Shown piece after piece: positions 22,106 to 34,930 of a stretch of 64,000 bases of DNA. The notes under the pieces are model-generated. The model searched no databases, was not told the origin of the DNA, and saw only the letters and a list, made by a program, of their open reading frames with translations. Source of the stretch: Casuarius casuarius (Eukaryota; Chordata; Aves; Casuariiformes; Casuariidae); assembly GCA_003342895.1 (NCBI GenBank), contig PTFA01000005.1:5499327-5563326 (forward strand), given 5' to 3'. Position numbers and translations under genes: made by a program. Positions within the stretch are counted from its first letter, which is position 1, and the number at the start of each line of letters is the position of its first letter.

Positions 22106-22729
22106 CTCTCAATTTTATCATTTGTTCTACTCTGTTTTCTCAAAAGCCCTAATTCTTGGGAGTCATCTGTTATGCGAGATTCTCAGCTTTAATTGGGTGG
22201 GGGTTGGTGAAAGTCAAGTCTTATGATTCAAAAACCTGGAGGTAATTGAAAAACAGTTTCCATTTAAGAAAAAAAAGTCATGCTTTTTAAGCAAGTCCTC
22301 TTCTTGCATAGCTGGCTGCTGATTTCTAATTCTTGGGCTGGTAAATTGTAACATTTCTCCAATAATGGGCAAGTATTCTTATCCCCAGCTGACAGATCAG
22401 AAAATTGCATGGCAACACTAAACATGGCCACAAGATAAGTAAGTTTTCAACACAGCAGAATTCCTCTTACATACTGCAGGATTGAAATGTGCCTATGAAA
22501 AGGGAAAATGATGTATTTAAGCACAAAGCATGAGCGAAGTCTGAAGCAAAATCAACTGCCTTACTCTCCTTCCTGTATCTCAACTAACAAACATGTACTT
22601 GTCTAAATATGGAATTAAGCAAAAGTCCTCCTATTTTAAACAACAAAACTGCAAATCCACCTGCAGAGCTATTTGAGGAAAGAAAAATCTGGTAAAAAAG
22701 GCTGGCGCTTCTAATAAATAATTAGGGAG

Positions 22730-22751
22730 CTGAAAAGGAGCACCTTTTCAG
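22730..22751. repeat. 9-bp perfect hairpin with 4-nt loop
   Basis: CTGAAAAGG at 22730-22738 pairs exactly with CCTTTTCAG at 22743-22751 across AGCA. It sits within an AT-rich, enhancer-like stretch beside a TAATTA core (22717-22722). Confidence 0.75.
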
Positions 22752-24154
22752 AATACCTTGAAAATTTATAGATTACAATAAACTTGGAACAGGTTCCTTG
22801 TCTGAGCAGCAGCAAAAACGACAGTAACAGCTAGAGCCATTTAAGCTGAGGGGCAGGTCAAAAGAGAGCAGCAGACAACATGAGCAGCAAGCTGCCCAGG
22901 AGCTAAGGAGTTAAACGGATTCCATTTCCATTCATTGCACATCCTTAAAAAGTCATTATAGCTACATCTCTGCCATAGCTGGGACCCTGAGGCTTTTTGT
23001 TTAGCTTGCACTGTATAACAAGGGATGGAGCCTGCACTGTGTTGTTTAATGCCCAGTGAACAGGATGATATGAGCTGTTTCATGCACCGAGAAGGTTGCA
23101 CATCGTTCCCAACGAGTATATGGCTACGGATTTTTTTTATGGAGGATAACTTGCAGTACAGAGGAAACATGAACGAGGGCATCGTATAATCTCCCCTGCC
23201 TTGTCCTGCTGACTGGCACAGTCCCACCTCCTCCTGCATGGGACTGAAACCTAGAGGAACAGAGAAATCTGGAGGAACAGAGGGCAACTGCCTTACATTA
23301 TCTGAGCAAAAAGAAAAACACATCAAAACAAAAATTAATCAAATGCAAAGGATAAACAAGCTTTCTATAAACAAGCTCCAAAAAAATAAACCTTTGCATG
23401 CAATTCATGCAATTTAATTTCAACACCTATCTTAAGGGAATAAGAGGACTGAATGAATGGCTTTAAGGTCCATAAAACAGATTATAAACAGTCACACAAG
23501 AGCAACACCATATATTGTAAGATACAATTTTATAGAGGCCTTCAAATGAAAATAAAACACTGGGTTGTTGGGGCTCTCTTATATATCTATGAAAAGTGAG
23601 GAAAGAAGAGATTATATTAGGAATGTACAAACTACAGAGTAGAGAGAAGGTGCAAGAGAGAAAGAGCCAGCCATTTTATTTTAAAATATCACTCTATTTG
23701 TTCACCTCAATTTGTTTTTTAGTTAAACAAATGGGTAAGTCTTCTTTGTGCCCTCTTCAATGAGTAGCTGTTAAGTAACAGAAAACACCGCTTGGGTAAT
23801 ATGGAATCAAAGCAGGAAATAGCCAGAGATTTTAAAAACAAAATACCCCTACACGAATTAGTTACTAGCAATCTCTCAGATATCTTCCCCCTCCCCCCTT
23901 TTTTTAAACCCTGGGAAAGAGAATGGGTGAAAAAGATAAAAGAAAATAGAAACAAAATTAGAGAGAAGAATGTTTTTTCTTTCCTCACATCTGTCAGTAA
24001 ACAGTAAAAGTTTCTTGTGGAAGGTGAGGGTCAGGGGAGACAGCTTCGACACAGGGGTGTGCACGTCTGGGAAGCCAGAGAGCCTGACTTCTCCTATGAT
24101 TGAGGAGCTTGACCTAATGTACCCGGCATTGATCCGTTGGGCTTTTCACACATT

Positions 24155-24186
24155 AAAAAAAAAAAAAAGAAAAGAAAGAAAAAAAG
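24155..24186 (+). repeat. Poly-A / (AAAG)n simple repeat
   Basis: A14 followed by GAAAAGAAAGAAAAAAAG. No SINE body precedes it on the + strand. Confidence 0.9.
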
Positions 24187-24450
24187 ACAGATTGAGACCA
24201 GGCAGCTCACTCAAGGGATTCAATTCTCTCCTAAGTCATTTCTGTTTGTTCCCAGATTGTCAGACAAGGCAAGCAGACTTGTCAGAGCAGCAAGCACAGG
24301 CACCATGTGCACTATGGCCAGACTGGAGTGCATGCGATTTTTGCACCTTTTGAATGGGGACAGTAGCTGGGGCCACCTCCACACCAACCCAAACAGAAGC
24401 AGCAAGAGCCAGCACTGCATTCGCACTGCATAAGGAGGCACTTTATGGAG

Positions 24451-24467
24451 TGTGTGTGTGTGTGTGT
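24451..24467. repeat. (TG)n microsatellite
   Basis: Eight and a half TG units, followed by TACACACC. Confidence 0.95.
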
Positions 24468-24745
24468 ACACACCAGGGCATCACCATTACCCCTCACGCT
24501 ATGCACACCGGGCACACAAAACTGTGCAAAGACATTGGGAAGAGAGTCCAGGCCCTTCTGATCCCAGAAACGCAGGCTCCTCGCTAACTGAGCCAGAGAC
24601 ACCTTAGCTGAACGAGACCTACGAAACGCAGATAAGCACTTTTGCCTCAATACAGGAGCTAGTGGCACCTACTAGCACTTCATTACAAATGCATTACTGG
24701 CTACAGAATGGTGCGAGCCTGAGATAAGCACACCGCTGCCATTAC

Positions 24746-25017
24746 CTTGGGCTGCATGACCTCCCCGACACCAGAAGCACGGGAGAGAGTTGCAACTGAG
24801 GAGCTGGAGGCTGCTGAGGACAGGACGGAGAGGACAGCCACAACAGCAGTGCCCCACTCCCACTCCTCCTCCTCCACATCAAGCTGGGGTGCCCAGGGGG
24901 ACATGGCAGCAGTGATGGCCCTGCACAGCTCTGGCATGTGCCATTTTGCTTGGGGGCTCCTCTCCTCTGGGCCATCCCAACAGGCATGCAACCTCAGAGC
25001 TGCTCCCAAGGCCCAGG
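24746..25017 (-). other. Exon-like 272-nt open segment on the minus strand
   Basis: Read on the minus strand, an acceptor-like GGTTCCTCCTTCTAG ends just above 25017. The segment then stays open for about 90 codons to CAGCCCAAG, followed by GTAATG as donor. The product has an acidic run (V-E-E-E-E-W-E-W) and a Ser/Ala-rich stretch (S-S-A-A-S-S-S-S), with no family I recognise. G+C is clearly higher than in the flanks. The + strand is also open over 24747-25070, so composition could explain both. It may be an exon of an unknown transcript, a pseudogene piece or chance. Confidence 0.2.
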
Positions 25018-26699
25018 CTAGAAGGAGGAACCTTTCCTGCGAAGGGGAACCTTTTCCGGTACCTCCGTGAAGAGCTACGTATGGCTACAATACAGTGTCA
25101 GCAGTAACAGTGGCTCTGACACTGGATGACTGAGGAAAGACCAAAACCATCCAAGTATTTTAACCTGACATCTTTGTTACGGTGCTTTCTCTGTTGCTGT
25201 TTCCTTCTCTGCCAATCTTGGTACTACTGAGCTCTCCACTGGCATGGGAGTGCTCTGAAAAACTTTCATTTGAGGATCTTTTGAGAAATGAAGGTCAGAT
25301 GCAGGAAAAAGGCATTTTGTTCTAGAAGAAATGTCAGCCTCTACTGCCTGGTGCCACTCTGAATGCAGTGAAGGACCCAAAATATAGAGCACTGACTCTG
25401 GCCATCTGGAACATGTGGACCAAGTTACTGAGAGGACAGAAACCATCCAAGCATGTAAGGAACAAAATCTGTCCTGCAAACGAGCAGTTCCACAAACTGA
25501 ACCCTTTCTTAAGAATGTTTTTCGTTCCTCCTTTCCACAATGGGAAATGATAACCTCTTCTCTCTGTTCCTATCAGCTTCTCTTTTTTTCCCTATCAGTG
25601 GCTTCTTTTTTTTTTTTTTTGGTCTGTGTAGACCACATTCCTGCTTAGCGTAAAATACACTGACTTTAAAACAGAAGGTTGTAGCAGGAGTACATCTGGC
25701 ACTGGCTGCTAATTCCATCATTTCCTCCTCTGCTGCTTTCTCTTCGTGAGTCAGGTTCTTGCTCTCTGCTTCCACATACGCACGCAGCAAGGCACAGCAA
25801 GCTTTTGCATAAAGCAACATTTTGTTAAAGCAGCCAAATTCTAAGTTCTGCTCCATCTTTTACTCCAACACTACTCCCTTATCCTAAAATATGTAGCTTT
25901 TATGTAGCTTTTCTCTAGGTAGTTCCAAAATAACAACACTTCATAATTGTACCATATGGCTGACAAGTGACAGCCAGCCATAGCTCATACTCTGACAAAT
26001 TCCAATAAAGGCTTGGTCGATGTAAAGAAAGATTTGATGATCTTTTATTAACACTGTTATTTGCATTAGTTATAGGCCCACAACCTCAACTAACAGCAAA
26101 CATCTGCCAAAGAAGCAAAAGGCAAGACCAATAGTCTAGCTGAGAGCAGTGAGTTTTAGATACCCACTGTTTTATTCTGGGTTATGGTTTAGAAGCCTCT
26201 ATGCCTGTTCTTTAGTAACTAGCTCTATACACCTAGTAACCCTACTACTAAGTTAATTTTGCTTCTTTAATTCTAACCTCCTGGCTTGGTATTCCCAAAT
26301 GCAACTTACATAGCAAGAGGTAACTATGCAATGATAAATCTGTCCTTTTGTTGTTCACATCATTTCAGCTTTCACAGATGCCAGTCCTCAATATCACATG
26401 GAAGATAAATCATCATCTTCCAGGAGTCCATAAGAACAGAGCCAAGAAGCTTATTCACTGGAGACCTTGTTTATCTCCAGTTCTGATGATTAACACAGTG
26501 AGCAATGCACAGCAAGGAGGGGCTGATACTATCTGGGTTAAAACCGATATTCATTAGGTGACAGTAATATCCCTCACTCTCTCAACAGAAGTGTATAGAT
26601 GCTGTGGGTCACAGTGTTGCCTTACGTGTGTATTTTATTTCAAATGAGATAATGCTGGCGAAAAGCACTACACTGACAACCTTAGAGATAGAAGTCTCC
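25018..26699. other. Unique sequence, no gene
   Basis: A T15 run at 25606-25620 produces a poly-lysine stretch in the minus-strand frame 25509-25856, which is therefore not a credible protein. The + strand is short-framed. No repeat body or exon candidate is seen. Confidence 0.6.
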
Positions 26700-26960
26700 C
26701 ATCTACAGATGACAGGGAACAGAGGAAAACAACAGAATGAACAAATGTCTAGAAAACATGACCAAGGAGATCAGAGTTGGAGGGAATCCAGGGTGTTTAG
26801 TCTCATGAAAGCCAAAAGGAAATACAGCAGTCTTCTGACATGTGAAAGGTAGCTGCAGAAAGGCAGGCAATAAGTTGTTCTGCCTGTTCACAGGGAACAC
26901 GACAAGAAACCAGTTTGAACTGTGGCCAGGGAGATGTAGGCTAGATCTTATGAAAGTCTC
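26700..26960 (+). mobile_element. Decayed CR1-clade LINE fragment, copy C (3' ORF2 region)
   Basis: GTCTAGAAAACATGACCAAG near 26747 matches the 'aaaggtctagaaaacatgacctatga' block, and GGTGTTTAGTCTCATGAAAG near 26790 matches 'gtttagtctggaaaagag'. TAAGTTGTTCTGCCTGTTCA, GAACACGACAAGAAACCAGT and GGGAGATGTAGGCTAGATCT (26870-26950) match the following CR1 blocks up to the 'rfRLDI' stretch. The order is collinear. Frames are broken, so it is inactive. The true 3' end is not recognisable. Confidence 0.7.
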
Positions 26961-29900
26961 CAGCGGGCATTTGCCATGGATGCACATTGTCTGGGCAATG
27001 TTTCCATTGCAGGATGGCCATGGCAGACGTTGGGCAGAACTGGCGTAAGCATGGCTGCTTCTGCCTCCAGGCAGGTCAATGGCCTGCCTGGCCCAGGGAA
27101 GTCTGCTCCAGGGCTGTTCCCTGAGACTTTCAACTGCCAACACTATTGGCTTTTTCACACTGCTCTCCTTGCACCCTGAATTGGAGAAGCCAGCACTGAA
27201 GCTTATGAGCTAATCCTTGTCCACACCATTCAGTGCTTGGTCATACTACTCACACTGCCAGCAGAAACGCAAGGCAGCAACATACAGCCTGTACTTCAGT
27301 GTTGTTGGCATCTGCCTTCCTGCAAAAAAACTGAGATAAGTAGTGGACAATATGGCAAGTGACCATTAAGAAAATCCTGAATGAAATCAGAAAAGAAAGG
27401 AATCAATATCTGAAAAAATTCATGATGATGCATCTAGGGAATGTTAAAGTGCCCCCTTTTAAGCAACCCAATAAAAACACAGTGCACAGCTGAGAAAGAC
27501 TTGCCAAGAAGTTTTCCCATTCTGCCTATTGTCTTATCATAGCTCCTGGCACTTCCAAGTAGCCCTGAACTAAACTCGGTGGCTGTGGACTGTAATCATT
27601 CCCCTTTAGCTGTGTCCCTCAGGCCTAAAATATGAGGTGTAGGCACGCACCTACAAGCCAGCAACTCAACTTTATCCCAGTTGCTTGGTTACAAAGACCA
27701 ATCTCGTTGGCCACTTCTCTCCACAGGCGTACATGGGGAGATTTCAGTCACATAAGCACTTGCAGCTAATGGAACAACACCCAGCAACAGAAAAACTGGG
27801 TACGCCTACCCATGCTTTGTAGAGCGTATAATGGAAGAAACTGTTGAGAAAAAAGAAAGTGATCTATTAGAGTTCGCATTTGATTGCCAAAATGTTACCA
27901 TCAACCTCACCAAAGTCAACAGTGTCTTCATTTTCACCAGGGCTCAGTGCTCCTGCAAACAGGCTGGTGGAAACGGTCAGCAATCCCTGGTACAAGCAAG
28001 AAATAGAGAATTCCTCCAAATGCCTCCGGCTCCCACACAGTGTGTTGGGACAAGCAGGAGGAAAAAGGAGGAAAATAAAGATGTTGGCATTAGTGACCAT
28101 GGTCACTGTGCTGCAGCTGATGAGGAATAAAGGAGACAGCACTGACACACCATGGCCAGTGTGATGATGATTGTATCACCTGGAGTAAAACAGAGGAGGG
28201 AATAAATCAGTCTTCTGCCACTGACAAGCATGACAAGAGGAGTCTGTAAAGCACATGTAAGTAGCACTCAATTTTCCATTTTGACTATTTCTCCTCTTCC
28301 AAGTTCCACCACCTCTGTGGGGGTAAGTGTGTGCAAAGAGGAGTGACAGTCTCCACTCTTGGATGAGCTGACAAAGTTCATTTCCTTTGCTTTCTCCCAA
28401 TCCCTGTTTCACTCAGTACACCTCAAAAGGCAGTTACTAAGCCACTGGCCTAACTAAGACACCGTTATTAAAGAAACAGAGTCTTTGGTGTTGTGGTGCA
28501 AATTAGCATAACGGCATCACACCCTGTGGGGGCATTAAAACAACTGCTTTATCTTTATAGTTTAGGTCTTCAGAGATGAAAGTCTCTGATTGTGAAACTG
28601 GTCTCAAAAGTCTCATTGAAGTTATCCTGCTGTGTCCTATTAGGATGAACCAGACTCCAAAGAGCAAATTTGTGATTTTCCTTAGATAATACTGAAAAAT
28701 TCCAGCATGTTCTAGCTCTCTTAAAACGTTAAGTCATTTACAGCTACTTTGATTTTCCAGTTCTGTAAATACATTCCATCACAAACTGATAATTTGGTTA
28801 CTTATGGTGACTTACAGTGGGCAAAAAAGCCGGTATATAAGGGCACATTTGTTGGTCCAGCACTCTGTAAACCCTGTAATAGGTAAACTGGAATTGTTCC
28901 TGTACACAACTATAAAAGAATAAGTTCCAAATCAGGACCCTAAATTTTTCAGCTACTAAACAGCTATATGTAATGCACACCCACACTATCATTAACACAT
29001 TGTTTTCAGAGAACAGGAATTCATTCCTCCGAGCGCATGAACATGAGGATCCCTGCTATGCAACAAGATTGAGACAAGAGGGACCCTAAGGAAATGCACC
29101 AACGAGACCATATCAAACACATGGGGAATGAGTTCCAGTGCCAGCAGTAGGGAAATTCTGTGCTTGCCAGCTGACAAGCGCATTAGAAAGGTATGGTCAG
29201 CTTTTACTATCTGTGAGTAGACCACTGGATTTGTGAACATACTGGAGAACTTTGCAGAGAGACACGAGCTCTGTATAGATCCAACCAGGCTACTACCAGG
29301 GGTACAGCATCACACAAATTCACTGTCCTGCTTCCAGAGCAAGGCTGACTCTGTTTGCTTGCACAGCACCCAAGCTGCGAGCCATCTGTTGTGCAGCTCA
29401 AAACAAGGTTTTCTCTACCCAACCAGTTGTGTAGAAGAGTCTTCCTTTCCTTGCAGAATCTCTCTCTGCTAGTGGAGCAGCCAAGAAACCTTCAAGCACA
29501 GAAGTTCACCCTGTAGGACAAGGCCGGTCCTAACTGCCTTCCCAAGACTTGCTATGGTCCTTTTCGGCAGTTTCTAGTCTGATTGCTCTGGGGAGCCCTG
29601 CCCCATGGGTGGGATACCCACTACTAGGCTTCTTGTTTCCCCACATCTGTGCGTGTCTAAGCATCTGCTCGCCTGTGGGTAACCTGTACTGTGCTAAACA
29701 GGACAGACTGACAAGCCTGATCAAAGACACTCAAGCTGGGTCTGGAGTTGGTTCCATTTTTGTGCATGTAAGCTATATGTGGTTTTCCATACCTGGCACT
29801 CTTGTTAAACAAGATAATTGGGTTTTCAGTATGCCATTAGCATTGACACATCAGTGCAACCAGTAAATTAAGTTTTCAGTACTGTTCCCCTGACTATTTT

Positions 29901-30741
29901 AACTGTATCCATTTCAAAACAGTTAATTCCCTTTCAGGACAGGCTAATTCAAAAGAGATTCAGGACATATGTAGGGCTTTCTCTCCAAGCCAGGCCCCTG
30001 GATATTGCCGAGTTTAAGTAGTTAAGAACTGCAATCATAGCATTTGTACCTCTGGCCTGGGGACTTCTTTTCCACCACAGTGTTCCAGTTCTCTTCTTAA
30101 TGTTAGTGTGGATACGGCTTTTATTCCTGGCTTTCAAGTGAGTGTCCCCAAAACACTGAACTGCTGCTGTGACACTGCAATACTGCATGGCAAACTCCAG
30201 TATTCAGGCTCCTCAAGGAAACGCCACAAATCCGGGGAGTCTTGCTGAGCACCAGCTCTTTGTTTGCGAAGAGCTGCCTGTTCACATAGTGCATCCTCTG
30301 CCCCCCTAGAAATATATTGCCTGCTCTCTTAAAATTATCTTTTTCCTTTGTAGGCAATTGCTACTGTTGTCACAAGGAAATAACACACTCTTGAACAAAT
30401 GGGGGCAGCCTGTGCAGGATGGCAAATTGAAAGGAGGAGTCCACAAGCCACTCTCTACATTAACATATGGTTTATAGCGTGAAGGAGACTGAGAACATCT
30501 GTAGTGCAATAGCTGAGAAATGATCAATATTATGAATTACACCTAGTCCAAGATGAATAGCAAGTACTGCTGTAGTCCAGCTCAAGTAGACCACAACAGA
30601 ACATGTATCACATGAGGCTAAAAGATGTTTCCACTGTAATTTGAGCATGTGGATAAGAATATCATATTGTGTTCTCTTTAAGCTGCTAGCTACATAATAC
30701 AAAATCAGTTATATGCTGCTTGCTCCAGTCCCCTCCTGTGC
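26961..30741. other. Unique sequence, no gene
   Basis: No frame exceeds about 105 codons and none is recognisable. The 26980-27170 stretch downstream of the CR1 relic is G+C-richer and open on both strands, but has no family resemblance. I find no RNA gene or structured repeat. Confidence 0.55.
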
Positions 30742-30783
30742 TGTATGTATATATATACATATATATATATGTATGTATGTACA
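30742..30783. repeat. (TA)n/(TATG)n microsatellite
   Basis: GTATGTATATATATAC is followed by (AT)n and three TATG units. It explains the Tyr/Ile/Val-rich short frames on both strands at this spot. Confidence 0.95.
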
Positions 30784-31667
30784 GGAGGCAGTGTAGCTGG
30801 AATATGCTGTTTTCCTATTCCGACTGGGCCAAAACAAGTATGGGCAACTCCAGTTTGCATGTGCATCTTGCAGCCCTGACAATCAGCCCCAAAGAGAGGC
30901 AAGGAGGTGAAGAGGTGGTATGTCCTGCCCTTTTCCTCAGCTGTCCCGAAGACAGGCAGAGCACACCAGAGAAAATTCCTTAAGAAACCACACACCACAG
31001 ACTTGCAACAGACCTACGAGCCAATGCTGCTAACGTACCTCTATAACCTAGAATCCATGATCAAAACAACAAATACTGGCCTGCGGTGGCAGCGCTCCAG
31101 CTACTGAAATGACAGGTCAGAATAAGCTGGTACCACACACAGCCTTGATACAAAGGTGGAATAAAAATATGAGGTGGAGAGTGAGAACATCAAAGAAGCA
31201 TGAGAGGATGCAAGGCAAGGCTTTTTGAAAATATGCTGAAGGACTGTGTGTGAAATAAGAAAGGTTTTCAGCTTCCCCCTGTGAACCCTATCTCTCTTGC
31301 CCTGCAATGGGGGCTTGGTAAGGGACTGACCCAAGCTGGGTAATTTCTGTCCTAATGCCTGCACAGCTTTCTCCTAGAGTGTGACGAATGATTTTCACTA
31401 TACTCTTGTAAAAATAATCACAAATGAAAAACAACTGCGGCCCAGATGAAGTATTGAAATGTTAAACTCCTGTGACGTGCAGTAGGCAGCAACAGGGGAT
31501 GAAAAAGGCTTTGCAAAAGAAAGCAGAACAGGAAAGGCCATGGACAGAGGACTGAATGCGAGAAGGTAAGGTGGAAAGAGTGAAAGAGCGCTCATGGCGT
31601 ATAAAAATGAAGAAAAAAGAGTTGGGTAGGAGGGAGGAGAACAAGAGCAGGTCTAATACGTTCACTG
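30784..31667. other. Unique sequence, no gene
   Basis: Open frames are under 90 codons and unrecognised. The + strand becomes purine-rich around 31500-31650 (GAAGAAAAAAGAGTTGGGTA), giving spurious minus-strand Ser/Phe/Leu-rich frames. Confidence 0.55.
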
Positions 31668-31735
31668 AGCCTGATTCATTTAAATGGTAGCTACAGCAGC
31701 ATAAACCTGAGTAGTGATGGAGTGGTGAGTCAGTC
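31668..31735. repeat. Possible fragment of palindromic CCTGATTC-type repeat
   Basis: GAGCCTGATTCATTTAAATG followed by CAGCATAAACCTGAGTAGTG resembles one half of the short palindromic repeats listed at 10497 and 50877 ('gcctgattct ... taaacc-gagtaactcc'). Only one half is visible, so the call is weak. Confidence 0.3.
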
Positions 31736-34263
31736 CTTTGTAATTAGCTCTATTCAGCAATACAGCTAAAGAAGGAGGGTGATAGAAATAGCAAAGCAAA
31801 TCCTGTCCTATTTACACTGAAGCAAATCCACGATACTTAGTTTTAAGTCAATTCATTTTAGGAGTTTTTTGTTTAGAAAGACTAAACAAACCCAATACAG
31901 TATAGACAAAGGGCTTTTCAAAACACATGGACAAAATTACAAGCTTGTCATTTTCCCCTTACAATACAGCAGTTTTCAGATTTTAAGGATGAAGCTCATG
32001 GGTGTTTTCACATTTTTAGAAGTATTGCAGGAGACATCACAACTAGAACAGAAATTATTTCTCATGGCACAGCACAACCAGTAAAAAACATCAAACTATT
32101 TTCCAGTCAATACAACTTATTTACTTGACAAGTTAAATGCTTCAATACAAGCTGAGAAGTATTCTTCTTTGAAGAAAGATGGATTTAGTGGGGAATTCTC
32201 ATCAACAGCTATTTACAGAAAAGAGATGGCCTTGCGAGTCAGGACACAAGCCCCTGGGAACCTGAATTCACACTTTAACTGAGTACAATGTGCCTGAGAA
32301 TTTCATTCTCAGCCCAAAAGAACATTAATCTGTCTCACAAACGCATATCCTTACCCTATACGAATGACAACAGCTCCTCAAGACCCAGGAGTGGAACACA
32401 GAAGCAGCTACTGTAAGTGAAATTCCCTGGCAGATTTATTATATTTTCGATGGGGTCTTTCATCTGGCTACCACACTGCAGCATATCAGTGATATCACCT
32501 CTGTTCCCTAGGTAATTTAATGAGCACTAAATACTGTTATGATGTACTTCCCAAAAAGGAGATACCTTTTATCCCTGAGTGGTGACAAGGCCATTCAATG
32601 TCTATAATGCCTCATGGAAATTGAACTACATACAGTCAGTGTTCTGTAATATGGGAGAGAGATTGGGTTACCCCAGATAATGGAAAATTATCCTTGCTAA
32701 TTCACTGAGGAGAGTGATACAGAAACATCCCAGTGTCTCTGTATGGAGCTCGTTTTAAGTCCAAACAGGCTTACTAGCTGCAGATAAATATCATCCCTCC
32801 TGGATCAGATTACTTGTTACAAAGCCACTTGGGTGTCCTTCCTTCATGGTTCATAGCGTTCCTGGTTCCAGGAAACCACGTAGTCCCAGACACAGGATGG
32901 AGCCTCCCGAAGCCTCTAGCGCTGGCTGTGTGTGGAGCCTGGCTGGGTCTGGAGCAGCTGGAGCTTCTAAGACAAGTTGGACAAACCACGTCTGAGTGCG
33001 GTGTTGCCCTGCTGCCAGTGCTCTCTTCCCCAGGGCCCCCAAGTTGTCAAACATGCTGCAGAAACCCAAGCGACTGCACTCCTGCAGGAGCTGATTTGGC
33101 CCTGGAGGTAGTGCAGCTTTGCACACACAGCCCTGTGCCTCAGTTAATAACCTTGCTGGTTTTAAACTGCCTCTACATCCAAACCATGGGTAATCAGCAA
33201 GCTAGGTAATCTGTCCACGAATAATTGAGAGCTTGACTACTGACAACTTATTTTCATGACAGTGAAAGTTAGCTGATCCCCTGCCTCGTTTGCATTAGGG
33301 TCTTGCAGAGACTCAGCAGCTTTGCAAAATGCTCACCTGGCTCAAAGGTCCAGGAGCTGCTGAGAGGCCAAACTGTGAGCAGCACTCAGCAGCCCTCCGG
33401 TCCTTACCTGCTCTGCTCCTACAGAGCAAGCGTACCATATACGCAGCACTGCTCTGTGAGCCTCTACAGAAACATGTTCCTGCGTTTTGATCCTTCACCT
33501 TGCAACAACAGAGATGAGGCTGAGCTCTCCCAGCTATGGAATTTGTAAGGAGAAATGGGAGCCTTCCCATACTGCTCTGTCCAGGCTGCCAGATCCCAAA
33601 CACCACCTGGCAACGTGCCACACTGAACCCAAACTTCTCTCAAAAGTGGTTGAGAGACACAGAAATGGTGCAGAGGTAAAGGCAGAATTTATCTTTCAAA
33701 GTGAAAAAACCAGAACAGCGAGTTCTTTGCTGTCAAGCTCATCAGTGCTGCAAAGGTATCTGTTCCAGGGATGCTACCCAAAGGCATTTATCTCACAGTT
33801 ATGAGTACAAGCCAGTAGCCTATCTTCAGATGACAGGTTTTTTGTTGTTGCTGGGGTTTTTTTTGTTTTTTTTTAAACAAAAAGTGTGCCCCATCCTAGC
33901 AAAAGGGCAGAGGAAAGATGTGAGGGGAAGGAAAGGAACTGGAGCAGTAGAGCAAGGGAGACAAGCGAAGGGGCAAGGACAGGACACAAGGACTCACTGT
34001 TTCACTCCCTCTCTTCCTGTTTCAAGGGAAGGACAGAAAAGTGGGGAGGAGTGCTTTTGATTTTGTATGTGTGTATTTTGTAAGTCCTCCAGCAATTATT
34101 ATTCCTGACTCAAGGCCTTCAAAAATCAAAATCGGTTCAATGGTGCAGGCCACCTGCTAAGCCAGAGAATGTCACACCAAGGTGACCTCTACATGTATAG
34201 GTTATTTACAAACTAACAGAGGCAGCAAGCAATTCCACTGCTGCAAAGCTGCTTTCCAGCAAG
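31736..34263. other. Unique sequence, no gene
   Basis: The longest frames (32814-33209, 131 codons, and 33701-34060, 119 codons) have no recognisable domain. T-rich simple sequence at 33838-33875 (TTTTTTGTTGTTGCTGGGG, T8, T9) is part of the latter frame and argues against it being a gene. Confidence 0.55.
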
Positions 34264-34930
34264 GGGCAGATAAGAAGACATCATGGGCTGATTTAATAGA
34301 TCAAAGGCCAGTGATTGAGTTATCATGTCGGACATCAATCTCACTCTTTCATCAGTCTTTATTACAGAGAAACAGTTATTGAAGGACCTCTGGGAAGAAG
34401 CCAGAGGAAGACCTGCATTTAAAAGTAGTAGGTGAGTCAAGGTGGGGTAATTATAGCTGCCATTCACCAGAGAAGACGACTATTTATTTCACTAGGGAGG
34501 AATTACTGACCAGCCCAAACAGAAGGGGCGGCAGGAGAGCAGGGCGGCAAGAGGAATGATGCTTATCTGCTCCTTGGATTTTTACAGGTGTGTAAATGAT
34601 CTTCCCTCTCCATTAATACAGACTCAGCAGTATCTTGGGGAGGACCTGTAATGGGGGGTCTCCTGCTGGAGATAAGGGAAACTAATTCATCTGAAACCTA
34701 TTCTGCTTCTATCTAACTCTCCTCATTAAAACAAGAACAGATGTAATAACAAATGCATTTCTGTGTCTTAAAAATATTTATTCCCTGCTTGGGTCCCAGC
34801 CCTGGGAGATAACAAATGTTCTCAACCACCGCTGCTCCATGAAGCTCATAGGAAGAACCTGGGGAGGATTAGACACCAAATGTCACCACTTGGTTATCTT
34901 CCCGCAGCTGACTGCTGCAGAGAGATTACA
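34264..34930. promoter_or_regulatory. Candidate enhancer: cluster of five AGATAA (GATA-factor) sites
   Basis: AGATAA or its complement TTATCT occurs at 34268, 34563, 34670, 34807 and 34894, five in about 630 bp. From base composition I would expect roughly one in two such intervals. E-box-like CANNTG motifs lie nearby: CACTTG just before the last site, CAGCTG just after it, and CAAATG after the fourth. GATA factors bind WGATAR and often work with E-box proteins in blood, endothelial and heart enhancers. The intervening sequence is unique. Activity and conservation are inference. Confidence 0.35.

Larger units (their letters stand above)
22106..24745. other. Unique sequence with small structures, no gene
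   Basis: The longest frame is on the minus strand, 22841-23326 (161 codons), with no recognisable domain. A hairpin lies at 22730-22751. An A-rich (AAAG)n stretch lies at 24155-24186 and a (TG)n run at 24451-24467. The AT-rich unique stretch 22690-22800 has an enhancer-like look (CTAATAAATAATTAGG). Confidence 0.55.

Noticed and set aside
22841..23326. 161-codon minus-strand open frame
   Set aside because: The product shows no family resemblance, domain or splice context; chance is the simplest reading.
25509..25856. Minus-strand frame with a poly-lysine run
   Set aside because: The lysines are the translation of the T15 homopolymer at 25606-25620.
30705..30998. Frames with Tyr/Ile/Val repeats on both strands
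   Set aside because: They are translations of the TA/TATG microsatellite at 30742-30783.
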